Part shown: positions 21,954 through 30,892 of the stretch, in pieces
Layout: every line of letters starts with the position of its first letter
Position numbering within the stretch: position 1 is the stretch's first letter
DNA from: Nemertoderma westbladi
Taxonomy: Eukaryota > Xenacoelomorpha > Nemertodermatida > Nemertodermatidae
Assembly (NCBI GenBank): GCA_032718475.1
Contig: JAUCBJ010008468.1
Span: 1 to 53,552 of the forward strand
Direction: 5' to 3'
DNA: 53,552 bases
Notes under the pieces: generated by a model
The model's input: the letters and a program-made list of their open reading frames with translations, nothing else
The model's database searches: none
Told to the model about the DNA's origin: nothing
Translations under genes and position numbers: made by a program

Positions 21954-24900
21954 TCCGCCAATAACGGATCATAGTAGTTTATTAGTCGGACCTACATTAA
22001 TGACGACTAAACAGGTGAGTCAACCTTCGACACCTAAACCTGTGACACACTACGCAAACCCAATCGTATTCAGGCCTTCAAGGCCGTTAGACTCAAATGC
22101 CAACACGCGACCACAAATCCAGTTTACATCGCAATCTACAACTTCGAGGAAGACTTGTGAGCCTACCGAACAACGGAGACCAGTAGACACGCGACCGTTT
22201 AACCAGTTTACATCGCAATCTACGACTTCGAGGAAGACTTGTGAGCCTACCGAACAACGGAGACCAGTAGACACGCGACCGTTTAACCAGTTTACATCGC
22301 AATCTACGACTTCGAGGAAGACTTGTGAGCCTACCGAACAACGGAGACCAGTAGACGATATTTTTAAACGGAATGTTAGAATTCGGACAACCCAACGGAC
22401 GCGAGCACGTCGACCACCATATCCAGATGATAGTAGTACTTCGAGCGAATCGGAATACCCGAAACGCGAGGTGTTTAGAACAGGGGCGGCCGATGAATAT
22501 AAACGCGAGCGTTCAGACAACTCCTTTGTAGACAATCCTCCACGAAATACACCAACACAGAAGGCGTTACAACCAACGGACGCAATCAGTACACAACAGT
22601 TCGCCGACATCCTGCGACCAGTTGTTAACAAGTTGGCTCAGATTGAGGAACGTCTGGAGGAAACTCAAACCGATAGTTCGAGGAACACTGAATTTGAACA
22701 CAATAGCCACCCGAAGGATCCGCAAAGACCAATACCTTCGAGAAATACTTCGTATCAAAGAAAAGCGCCAAGAAGGGAGAACATCAACCAGGTTGCCAAC
22801 CAAGGACGCGAAACTTTGAACGTTGCCGAGGAAATAGCGAAATTCGCAGCTAGACAAGGATTACCGGTGCAACAACCACCTAAGTTTTCCGGTAGCTCAA
22901 AACACTGGTACACTTTCGTAGACTATATCGAATCTCAGATCGCCATGTGCGCCTTTACATCACGGGAGAAGTTTAATTACCTGCTTCAAACGTTGTCGGG
23001 AGAACCTAAACGTTTGGCGGAGACCTTCGTTGGTGTACCGGACGCCTTCGAACTAGCGTACGATCGTTTAACTTCGATCTACGGAGGTACAGTCAGCATG
23101 GCCAGGTCAGTGATAGAGGAACTCTGTAAGGGAGGGGCTATTACTAAACCCGTCGACTTATTGAAACTGGCTGACGAAATAAAGAACGCTATCACTACTT
23201 TGAGATCCATTGGACAACTTGACTACGGGAATACCCCTACAGTCCTATTAAAGATCATAGGACGACTCCACCATCGACTTCGTCGGGAGTGGAGGAAGAT
23301 CGAATACCAGCGGGAAGAGCGGGGTGGATTCTTAAAACTGGAAGATGTGTACCTTTTGATATCCAGGGAAGCAGTGGTAGAAACTCGATCCAACTACACT
23401 GACCAGCACATCGTAGCAGAAGGAATCACCTTGCCATCCTCAAACCGACAAAAACCTCAGACAACATCCACCAAGACGGCCACTTACGCCACACCGACGG
23501 AAACACGACAATTCTCGGACGGTAGTAGGGTATCTGCGCCCATTGGGATAAAACAGACTAGACAGCAACTCAGTACAGACTTCAGCGGCTGCCAATACTG
23601 CGAGCATTTAGGCAAGCGGTATATCGGTCACAAGTTGAGAGGTTGTCGACAGTTTCGCGAGTTAAACTCGGAAGAACGACGGCTGCAGATACGGCCATTG
23701 GACTCTTGTTGGCGGTGTACGCGACACGGACACGTCCGCAAAGATTGCCCAAACACCGACACTTGTCCATCCTGTGGACGCAACCACGACGGTCTGCTCC
23801 ACACAGACAGCCACACGCCGACAAAACGCTTCGCCAGGGAACACCCGGAAGCAGCAGCGAGATGTGATGCGGCCTACAAGAATCGAGAATCGAAAACGAC
23901 TCCAACCTTTGTGACACATATTAAGGATTGCTTCTCAGAACAATCCGGATCGTCGGACGAAGAGTCAGAAGACGACGACGTATATTCCGATGGAGACGAA
24001 CAACCATCGATCGCGCTTCTGACGACTGACCAATTAAAGGGATTCAGTGTAATTCCGATTAAGATTACTGGCACAAAGGGGAGCAAGAGAATCTACGCTA
24101 TCCTGGATTCAGCCTCATCTCACAGCTACGTGGATGAGCAGATAGCTGATGTAGTGACGGATCTCAGACAAGGTAAGCGCGTCAGTTACACCGTAAGTAG
24201 TATGCACGGACAACGTGCAATACCAGTGACACGAGTTAAGTTAAACTTAGACACTCTTCTTCCAAAATCGCAACACAGCGAAAAGGAGAGGTCTTTGTTA
24301 CCCTTTAAGGATTTGACTTTTGCGGCCACCAAGGACTTTAGTAACCTACTAGGTCCTGTCCCAGAACAATCCTTGGAGGACCGTAAGTATTTCAGACACC
24401 TTGGTGTACCTGAATGTCCTGTCAATTATAGATCGGTAGCAATGCTGATCGGGACAGACCAATTCAACCTACATCAAGTGTGGGAAACCAGACCATCGGC
24501 AGTCGTAGCGGGAAACGCATACGCCTGTAGAATGCCGATAGGGTGGTATACTCGAGCGCCTGTGCGCACACTGGACATAAGTGACGAGGAAGACGATGTA
24601 CAAAGTACATGTAGTTTATTAACTACAAATTCAATTCATTCCTTTTCACACGACGTGGACCATACTACCTTACATACAAAACATGACAGACGTGTAACTA
24701 GTATGATAAGTCACAAGGAGCAGCTAATCCACCAGGTGAGTTTAGAACTTGGGGAGAAGACGAGTCAGCTAGAGATTCCATCGAAGACAGATGATAATGC
24801 CGGAAGGCTTGCGAGTCTACCTACCCCAACAACCTCAACAATGCCCGTCGATATCGATGACGACGCGTTAAGAAACCATCAAGTGGAACAAGCTGCATTG

Positions 24901-26232
24901 GACAAAGAATTAACGGAGAAGACTATCAGGTGGTTAGAACAAGATACAGCTGAACCTGGTAGCTACGAACCATGTATGTCGGAACAGGAGAAACAATCTT
25001 TGAGGATCATGGAAGATACTATCCGCCAGACGAAAGACGGACATTATGAGGTGGGGATGCTATGGCGTAGCCAAAGTCCTAAACTCATAAATAACTATCC
25101 ACTAGCTTTAAGACGTTTACACTCGATACGACAACGTCTATTAAAGGACGAGAAAGCCCATCTGCAGTACAACACTCAGATGGAGACGTATTTGTCCAAG
25201 GGATACGCTATCCGAATGACTAACCCAGAGATAGTAACTGACCAGACATACTACTTGCCACATCACTTCGTGAGACACCCCGACAAACCAGACAAAGTAC
25301 GTGTAGTCAATGACTGTGCTGCTCTGTTTGAGGGAATGTCCCTCAATAGCGAGTTGATGGATGGACCAAACATGAATAATTATCTTGTGGGGGTGATTAT
25401 GCGCTTCCGTCAGTGTCAAGTAGCTTTTACTTGCGACGTCGAAGCTATGTTTCACCAAGTGAGAGCGTTAGAGCAAGACAGAGACAGTTTGAGGTTCCTC
25501 TGGTATCCGGAAGGAGACTTAAGTCTACCACCGGCGACTTACCAAATGCAAGTTCGCGTTTTCGGTGCCAGGGACAGCCCAAACTGTACAATGTATGCCC
25601 TAAAGCAAGCCGCTAGGGATCAGAAACACCTGTATGACCCAGAGATAATTAAGATTGTGGAACGTGACTTTTACGTCGACGACGGTTTACAGAGTTGCGA
25701 CACAGTAGAACGTGCTACAACAGTAGCACATCAATTACGGGACTGCTTAGCGGGCGGAGGTTTCAACCTCACCAAATTCGCCTCAAACAGTGCCGAATTA
25801 GTAGACTCATTTGGAACGACTGAGCGTGGAGGTGGTGACATAGACCTAGAGTTCGAACCACTACCGACGACAAAGGTGTTGGGGCTCTTTTGGGACCCAA
25901 ACACGGACAACTTTCGAGTGAAGGTGAGACTGGACAGTCAAGAAAACACACTGACAAAGAGATCATGCTTGTCAAAATTGAGCCGATTGTTCGATCCATT
26001 AGGATTCATCAGTCCAATAATACTGCAAGCCCGCATTTATATGCGCAGTATTTGGAAGGATGGACTGACATGGGACGAGCCGATCTCATCAGACCAAGTG
26101 GACTTATGGAAGACCTGGGAGGCAGAATTATCTTCGCTAGAGGATTATTCCATACCCAGAGTCTACTTTCCATTACAAACAACATTTCCTGACAACTTGG
26201 AATTACATTGTTTTTCCGACGCCAGTACCTAA
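21805..26232 (+). CDS. BEL/Pao gag-protease-reverse transcriptase polyprotein (1475-codon ORF)
   Basis: The first ~30 codons are out of the ancestral frame; real homology starts near 21905. In order: three 28-residue repeats (about 105-190); DUF1759-like gag domain (PPKFSGSSKHWYTFVDYI, about 355); Cys/His knuckles CWRCTRHGHVRKDC and CPSCGRNHDGLLH (about 634-666); aspartic protease AILDSASSHSYV (about 765); RT with RVVNDC (1165), FTCDVEAMF (motif A, 1208), VFGARDSPNC (1252) and YVDDGLQS (motif C, 1290); Pao-type domain LSRLFDPLGFISP (about 1390). It ends in the first RNase H motif, HCFSDAST, at a TAA created by the 1,205-bp insertion. Known role: packaging, maturation and reverse transcription. 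The ATG at 21805 is a track start, not a supported initiator. Confidence 0.85.
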   Translation: MHQLRQKNLFRLRVVVIYLLSMMRRNTGSLLPFIPPRATSSPIPKVKVSNPPITDHSSLLVGPTLMTTKQVSQPSTPKPVTHYANPIVFRPSRPLDSNANTRPQIQFTSQSTTSRKTCEPTEQRRPVDTRPFNQFTSQSTTSRKTCEPTEQRRPVDTRPFNQFTSQSTTSRKTCEPTEQRRPVDDIFKRNVRIRTTQRTRARRPPYPDDSSTSSESEYPKREVFRTGAADEYKRERSDNSFVDNPPRNTPTQKALQPTDAISTQQFADILRPVVNKLAQIEERLEETQTDSSRNTEFEHNSHPKDPQRPIPSRNTSYQRKAPRRENINQVANQGRETLNVAEEIAKFAARQGLPVQQPPKFSGSSKHWYTFVDYIESQIAMCAFTSREKFNYLLQTLSGEPKRLAETFVGVPDAFELAYDRLTSIYGGTVSMARSVIEELCKGGAITKPVDLLKLADEIKNAITTLRSIGQLDYGNTPTVLLKIIGRLHHRLRREWRKIEYQREERGGFLKLEDVYLLISREAVVETRSNYTDQHIVAEGITLPSSNRQKPQTTSTKTATYATPTETRQFSDGSRVSAPIGIKQTRQQLSTDFSGCQYCEHLGKRYIGHKLRGCRQFRELNSEERRLQIRPLDSCWRCTRHGHVRKDCPNTDTCPSCGRNHDGLLHTDSHTPTKRFAREHPEAAARCDAAYKNRESKTTPTFVTHIKDCFSEQSGSSDEESEDDDVYSDGDEQPSIALLTTDQLKGFSVIPIKITGTKGSKRIYAILDSASSHSYVDEQIADVVTDLRQGKRVSYTVSSMHGQRAIPVTRVKLNLDTLLPKSQHSEKERSLLPFKDLTFAATKDFSNLLGPVPEQSLEDRKYFRHLGVPECPVNYRSVAMLIGTDQFNLHQVWETRPSAVVAGNAYACRMPIGWYTRAPVRTLDISDEEDDVQSTCSLLTTNSIHSFSHDVDHTTLHTKHDRRVTSMISHKEQLIHQVSLELGEKTSQLEIPSKTDDNAGRLASLPTPTTSTMPVDIDDDALRNHQVEQAALDKELTEKTIRWLEQDTAEPGSYEPCMSEQEKQSLRIMEDTIRQTKDGHYEVGMLWRSQSPKLINNYPLALRRLHSIRQRLLKDEKAHLQYNTQMETYLSKGYAIRMTNPEIVTDQTYYLPHHFVRHPDKPDKVRVVNDCAALFEGMSLNSELMDGPNMNNYLVGVIMRFRQCQVAFTCDVEAMFHQVRALEQDRDSLRFLWYPEGDLSLPPATYQMQVRVFGARDSPNCTMYALKQAARDQKHLYDPEIIKIVERDFYVDDGLQSCDTVERATTVAHQLRDCLAGGGFNLTKFASNSAELVDSFGTTERGGGDIDLEFEPLPTTKVLGLFWDPNTDNFRVKVRLDSQENTLTKRSCLSKLSRLFDPLGFISPIILQARIYMRSIWKDGLTWDEPISSDQVDLWKTWEAELSSLEDYSIPRVYFPLQTTFPDNLELHCFSDAST

Positions 26233-27434
26233 AGAGGTGAGGTCTCTATAGGGGTGCTGGCAACAGGCGGCGGCGGACTCGTGAGGGTCTGGGGGCACGT
26301 TAAATTGGAATATAGTGCTAGGGAGTCACTGAAGGCCCTCGTGTCTAACGAACCATGAATTGCCATGGTGCCGTGGTATCGCCTAGTCGGCCTGTTGCCG
26401 TACTGCCAGTCCTGTACACAGTAGGGGTGGTGGCATGGCGTGATTTGTGGTTCATGTGGCGTGAACTATGTTTTGTATGTGAGCAATCAGTGGCAGTTTG
26501 CTTGGGGCTTGGATGGTTCCATTGGCTATTAGCTGTTCCGTTTTTTTGATACTATATGTTATTGTCTCCATGTTCAGCTGATTGGTCTTTGGTGGCATTG
26601 GAATAAACCGTCGGGTCTTGAGTTTTCTGTTGCTGTGGGTACGTGAGTACACATGATTGTATGTGTGGCCACTGCGAGTGGGTATGGGAACCCTTGCCAG
26701 TTGGACAAGACGCCGCTGGTATTAGTAGGACCATACTTTACTGCGCCCCAGCATACTATGGGCACACAAAGTTATTTTACCTTGTCGGTAAAATAAGGTA
26801 CTCTCGACTTTTTCGTGTTTCAGTCGATACAATTTTGTCCCTTCTGATTTTGTCTTTACCGATTTTGACCCCGATTTTGTCTTTACCCGATTATGTCCTC
26901 TGTGTGTGCATGGTATGTGTCAGATTTTGTGTTTACCGTAGTGTACTTGATTTCGTGAACATCTGTTGAGTACACGTGTACAGGACGGGTAAGTGGTTAC
27001 TTGTTCCTAGCTTTCGAGCTAGTCAGTATTGTTGAGGAACGGTGTCCCCTCAATACTGCCGGCGAGGCAGGTGAAAACGAGTCAAAATTCCATGTTGGGT
27101 AGCGCAAGCCCACGTGGGACAAGACCGTCGGTTAGGCCCAAGGGCGACCTTGGTGCTCGATCGCTATCGACTGGTCCACCTGCCGGTTGACTCTTTGTTA
27201 TACTTTGAGTTGGCTCAATGTACAGTCAGGCCACAGTAAGTTGACAGTAGCCGCCCATCTGGCTACACGTTCGACGAGCTGTGCTGGTGTGATCGGGGGA
27301 CCGAAAACAGAACCCGGGAAGCATCAGGCCACCCTCCGGCCCGGTCTGATAATAACATCTGTCGGACTGGCCCCAGGGGTGGTGGAAACACGTCCGCCTC
27401 GTGGGTGCGCCTCGGGGAGGAGCCCAGAAGGACG
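26230..27434. mobile_element. 1,205-bp insertion of unknown type inside RNase H
   Basis: The RNase H frame stops after SDAST (26229) and resumes at AAAGCGGAC (27435). The inserted DNA is GC-richer than the host element and has no convincing ORF. It contains small hairpins (CAGTATTG...CAATACTG near 27025-27058). AAAG is found near both edges (26231-26234 and 27435-27438), a possible short target duplication, but an extra T precedes the left copy. No terminal inverted repeats were seen. A non-autonomous retroelement is possible; an intron is less likely because TAA is in frame before any donor. Confidence 0.6.
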
Positions 27435-30338
27435 AAAGCGGACAACGGCTTTGGTGTGGCAGCGTACTTGCGCAGACAAGTAGACTCAGAAGAATTCGAT
27501 GTTTCGCTCATTACTTCTAAGGCAAAAACAATGCCTACTAAGTATATGACGACACCACGAGCTGAGCTACAAGCCGCAACACTGTCAACCACAATTGTGA
27601 ACCTTATACAGACAGAACTACAGTCAAGTTTACAGATATTTTATTGGACTGACGCGATGTTGGTTTTATTTTACATAAACAACGACACACTTGAATTCAA
27701 GACATTCGTAGCTAACCGTCGCGCGGAAATTCTAGACCGTTCAATAAAAGAAGATTGGCGACATTGTCCCGGACCACAAAACCCAGCCGATATTGCGTCA
27801 AGAGGAATGATGCCTGAGGAATTCTGTAAACCGGAGAACAAAGAATTTTGGCAACACGGACCACAGTTCTTACAAAGATCAACACTAAATTGGCCACCAC
27901 TATATGACAACAAGTCTAACACTATACCTAAGGACGCCGAAATCAAAAAACCAAAGAAAGGGAAAGCAAAGAAAAAGACGACGGCGGCTAAACTCAAGAA
28001 GAAACCGAAGGCGAAATGGAAAGATATAACTTCAAAGGTCAAGAACGGAAGACTTGCGAGCCTTTCTACACCAGACATATCGCCAGACGGTCAACCAGAC
28101 ACGTTACTAGACAGCCAACCAGACATTTTGCCAGACATATCACAAAATGTTCTACCAGACACTAGTAACATATTGACAAATAGTGAAGCCGCAGTTTCCC
28201 TATTGGAGCGGCCTTCTATTAACAAACAACCAGATATGTTACCAGACGTATCGCCAGACACGTTACTAGACGGTCAACCAGACGTTTTGCCAGACACGTC
28301 ACTAGATATTTCGCCGGATGTTCCGCGAAACATTTTACCAGACATGTCACAAAATGTTCTACCAGACACTAGTAACATATTGACAAATAGTGAAGCCGCA
28401 GTTTCCCTATTGGAGCGGCCTTGTATTGACAAACTATCAATTTTGACACACTTGAGCAGCCATAAGCACGGTGAAACCTCATGTATTACAGATGTGGGTA
28501 GTACCTACGCTAATGTAAATACAGGTGTTACTTTGCGCTCAAGAGACATACCAAACTTGCAACCTATGGTGAGACCCGGGATTAATATCGGCAGAAAAAT
28601 AAGTTTACCGAAACCCAGTGACCCCATAGAGTTCAAACCACCATTAACGATCGACTTACAAAGTACTGACAATCTAGGTAAAAAGACGAAGAAGGACAAA
28701 TTACTTGTAGACCCGGACGGATCAACAGTCAACAAGGGAATACTTACCGGCGGACCCGTGGGCCCTTCTAGTAAATCAAAACCTTCCAAATTCTCCATTG
28801 ACTATCCTGATGACGTCACAAATACTTACGTCGACCGTATTGTAAACCTAACAGATTCTTGGACAAACGCTTGCCGAAAATTAGCGTGGATTGTACGTTT
28901 CGTACAATACGTTAAAGGCAAACGCGACTTTACACGTCGACTTACATTGGCTGAGATTGACAGGTGTGAAATTAAATTAATTCGCCATTACCAACTGCGA
29001 TATTTCGCGCGCGAATTCACATCTATAAATCAAGGTCAACCAATCAAGTCGTCACCGATACTGAGTTGGAGTCCGATTATTTATAATGGCTTAATTTGTC
29101 ATAAATCTCGGCTTCAAAACATTGACTTTAACACAAACTTTAGATACCCAATAATAATACCACAACATCACGAACTACAACGTGCAATGATACTGGACGC
29201 ACATTTACATCTGAAACACGCTGGAAGACACCACTGTCTTTCCTACTTACGTACAAGATTTGTATTAATTAGACCCAGTAAAGCGTTAAGTTCAGTAACA
29301 CGTACGTGTATTATTTGTAAAAAGGTACATTCTAGAATAGGTACCCAAGAAATTAGTGAACTTCCACAAGCACGACTTCAAGCATTCAGACCACCTTTTA
29401 CAGAGACTGGAATTGATTGCTTTGGTCCCATACATACGAAACGTGGACGTATACTAGTAAAACGCTGGGGACTGATTTTCACATGTATGTCCAGTAGGGC
29501 AGTTCATATTGAACGTGTGATGGATCTTTCCACCAACGCATTTATACTAGCATTGCGGCGATTTATCGCTAGACGCGGACTAGTGAAATGCTTGTACTCA
29601 GACCAAGGGACAAACTTTGTTGGTGCTCGAAATGAGATTGCTAGAGCCTTTAAGAAATTAGATCATGATCAAATCTCGAACGAACTACAACCTCACAAGA
29701 TTGTTTGGAAGTTTAATCCTCCAGATAGTCCATGGAGAGGCGGAGTCTGGGAGAGATTGATTAGATCTATAAAAACAGCCATGGCAAAGGTCATTCCAGT
29801 AAACCACATATTGACAGACGACCAACTGACAACACTGTTTGTTGAAATCGAGGCAATACTAAATACTAGACCAATAGTATTAGTACCCGATGACAAACAA
29901 TCTCAGTTTGCTTTGACACCGGCACACCTGCTTATGCAGGCACCGACTACATTAATGCCTATTTCAATTCCAACAGAAAGCGACAGCTACGGTAGAAAAG
30001 CGTGGAAAATCACGCAACTACTGGCTAACAAATTCTGGGAAATGTGGCAAAACCATTATTTGCCCTCTATTTCTGCCAGAACAACTTTGTACAATAACAC
30101 CCGCGCATTAAAGCCGGGAGATCACGTGCTGTTAGCAGAAGTGAATCTAAAAAGACGCTTCTGGATAACAGGTGTAATTTTAGCCACACATCCATCTATG
30201 GATGGAGTTACAAGAACTGTTACGGTACGGACAATTGACGGTCGTACAGTTGACAGACCGACTCAACGTCTCGTACTTCTTGAAGAGACTCGTAACGAGT
30301 CTGGAGATTACAAATCTCCAACTAATATTAGTAAATAA
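27405..30338 (+). CDS. BEL/Pao RNase H remainder + repeat linker + integrase (977-codon ORF)
   Basis: Homology starts at 27435. RNase H continues with TPRAELQA, WTDAMLVL and GPQNPADIASRG. Then comes an unusual region: Lys-rich (about 180-215), followed by Pro-Asp repeats with a duplicated ~65-residue block (about 222-345). Integrase follows: HHCC zinc region HLHLKHAG...CIICKK (about 598-640), catalytic triad GIDCFGP, YSDQGTNF, GVWERLIRS (about 669, 731, 780), and a C-terminal domain of the type usual in Pao (LKPGDHVLLAE...TQRLVLLEE, about 900-965). Stop TAA at 30336-30338. It would insert the cDNA; here it is separated from RT by the insertion. Confidence 0.85.
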   Translation: MRLGEEPRRTKADNGFGVAAYLRRQVDSEEFDVSLITSKAKTMPTKYMTTPRAELQAATLSTTIVNLIQTELQSSLQIFYWTDAMLVLFYINNDTLEFKTFVANRRAEILDRSIKEDWRHCPGPQNPADIASRGMMPEEFCKPENKEFWQHGPQFLQRSTLNWPPLYDNKSNTIPKDAEIKKPKKGKAKKKTTAAKLKKKPKAKWKDITSKVKNGRLASLSTPDISPDGQPDTLLDSQPDILPDISQNVLPDTSNILTNSEAAVSLLERPSINKQPDMLPDVSPDTLLDGQPDVLPDTSLDISPDVPRNILPDMSQNVLPDTSNILTNSEAAVSLLERPCIDKLSILTHLSSHKHGETSCITDVGSTYANVNTGVTLRSRDIPNLQPMVRPGINIGRKISLPKPSDPIEFKPPLTIDLQSTDNLGKKTKKDKLLVDPDGSTVNKGILTGGPVGPSSKSKPSKFSIDYPDDVTNTYVDRIVNLTDSWTNACRKLAWIVRFVQYVKGKRDFTRRLTLAEIDRCEIKLIRHYQLRYFAREFTSINQGQPIKSSPILSWSPIIYNGLICHKSRLQNIDFNTNFRYPIIIPQHHELQRAMILDAHLHLKHAGRHHCLSYLRTRFVLIRPSKALSSVTRTCIICKKVHSRIGTQEISELPQARLQAFRPPFTETGIDCFGPIHTKRGRILVKRWGLIFTCMSSRAVHIERVMDLSTNAFILALRRFIARRGLVKCLYSDQGTNFVGARNEIARAFKKLDHDQISNELQPHKIVWKFNPPDSPWRGGVWERLIRSIKTAMAKVIPVNHILTDDQLTTLFVEIEAILNTRPIVLVPDDKQSQFALTPAHLLMQAPTTLMPISIPTESDSYGRKAWKITQLLANKFWEMWQNHYLPSISARTTLYNNTRALKPGDHVLLAEVNLKRRFWITGVILATHPSMDGVTRTVTVRTIDGRTVDRPTQRLVLLEETRNESGDYKSPTNISK
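28063..28445 (+). repeat. Pro-Asp-coding tandem repeats in the pol linker
   Basis: Short units of the form CCAGACATNTYRCCAGAC encode (L/S)PD. A longer block ending in NILTNSEAAVSLLERP is present twice (about 28140-28220 and 28345-28425), nearly identical. The linker keeps the frame open. Confidence 0.85.
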
Positions 30339-30392
30339 TTAGGAGTTTACAAATAGATTTCCACGTACCTGTACACTGTAGTAAGGACAGCG

Positions 30393-30488
30393 GTAGAATT
30401 CCATTGTCTTTATATGTGAACATTGAGGGTAGTACCCTTATGTGTCACATAGGAGCGGGATTTGTAGGTATAAGAAATGGAATTCTAC
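30393..30488 (+). promoter_or_regulatory. Nested stem-loop just downstream of pol
   Basis: GTAGAATTCCATT (30393-30405) pairs perfectly with AATGGAATTCTAC (30476-30488). Inside, TATGTGA (30413-30419) pairs with TCACATA (30445-30451), and inside that AGGGT/ACCCT (30426-30430 / 30434-30438) closes a 3-nt loop. All three stems are co-linear and compatible. It begins 55 nt after the integrase stop; function is unknown. Confidence 0.7.
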
Positions 30489-30892
30489 TTGGAACTCACA
30501 ATATTGAGACATTTTCGAAATTTTAGACAATCCATTTGGATTTGAAAAATTTTTAAAATTTTCTCCAGTGAATAGATTTCAGGGTACAGTCGGGTGGAAC
30601 TTAAAATTAGAGAAACAAGAGAGGAAGACTTGCGAGCCTTTCTTAAAATTTTAATTAAATCTTACACGGTCTTGTTTCAATAAGTTACGTCAATAAATAG
30701 ACTCCCCTATATTTATTACTAATTCTTGACTGCTTATTTTCTGATAATAGTTTGGGATCAAAAAGTGAGTATTTTAGACTCACAGCCAGTTTAGCCCAAA
30801 TTCGTTTTTATTTCGGCAAAAAATTTTAGATAAGAAGCAGCGTGTCATTAAAGAAACCCTAGATCTTAGGCTATGGGTAGGAGGTTAGAGCG

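Noticed and set aside
26230-27434. Spliceosomal intron in the BEL pol gene
   Set aside because: A GT donor candidate (AG/GTGAGG at 26235) lies after an in-frame TAA, and no acceptor restores the frame exactly at 27435.
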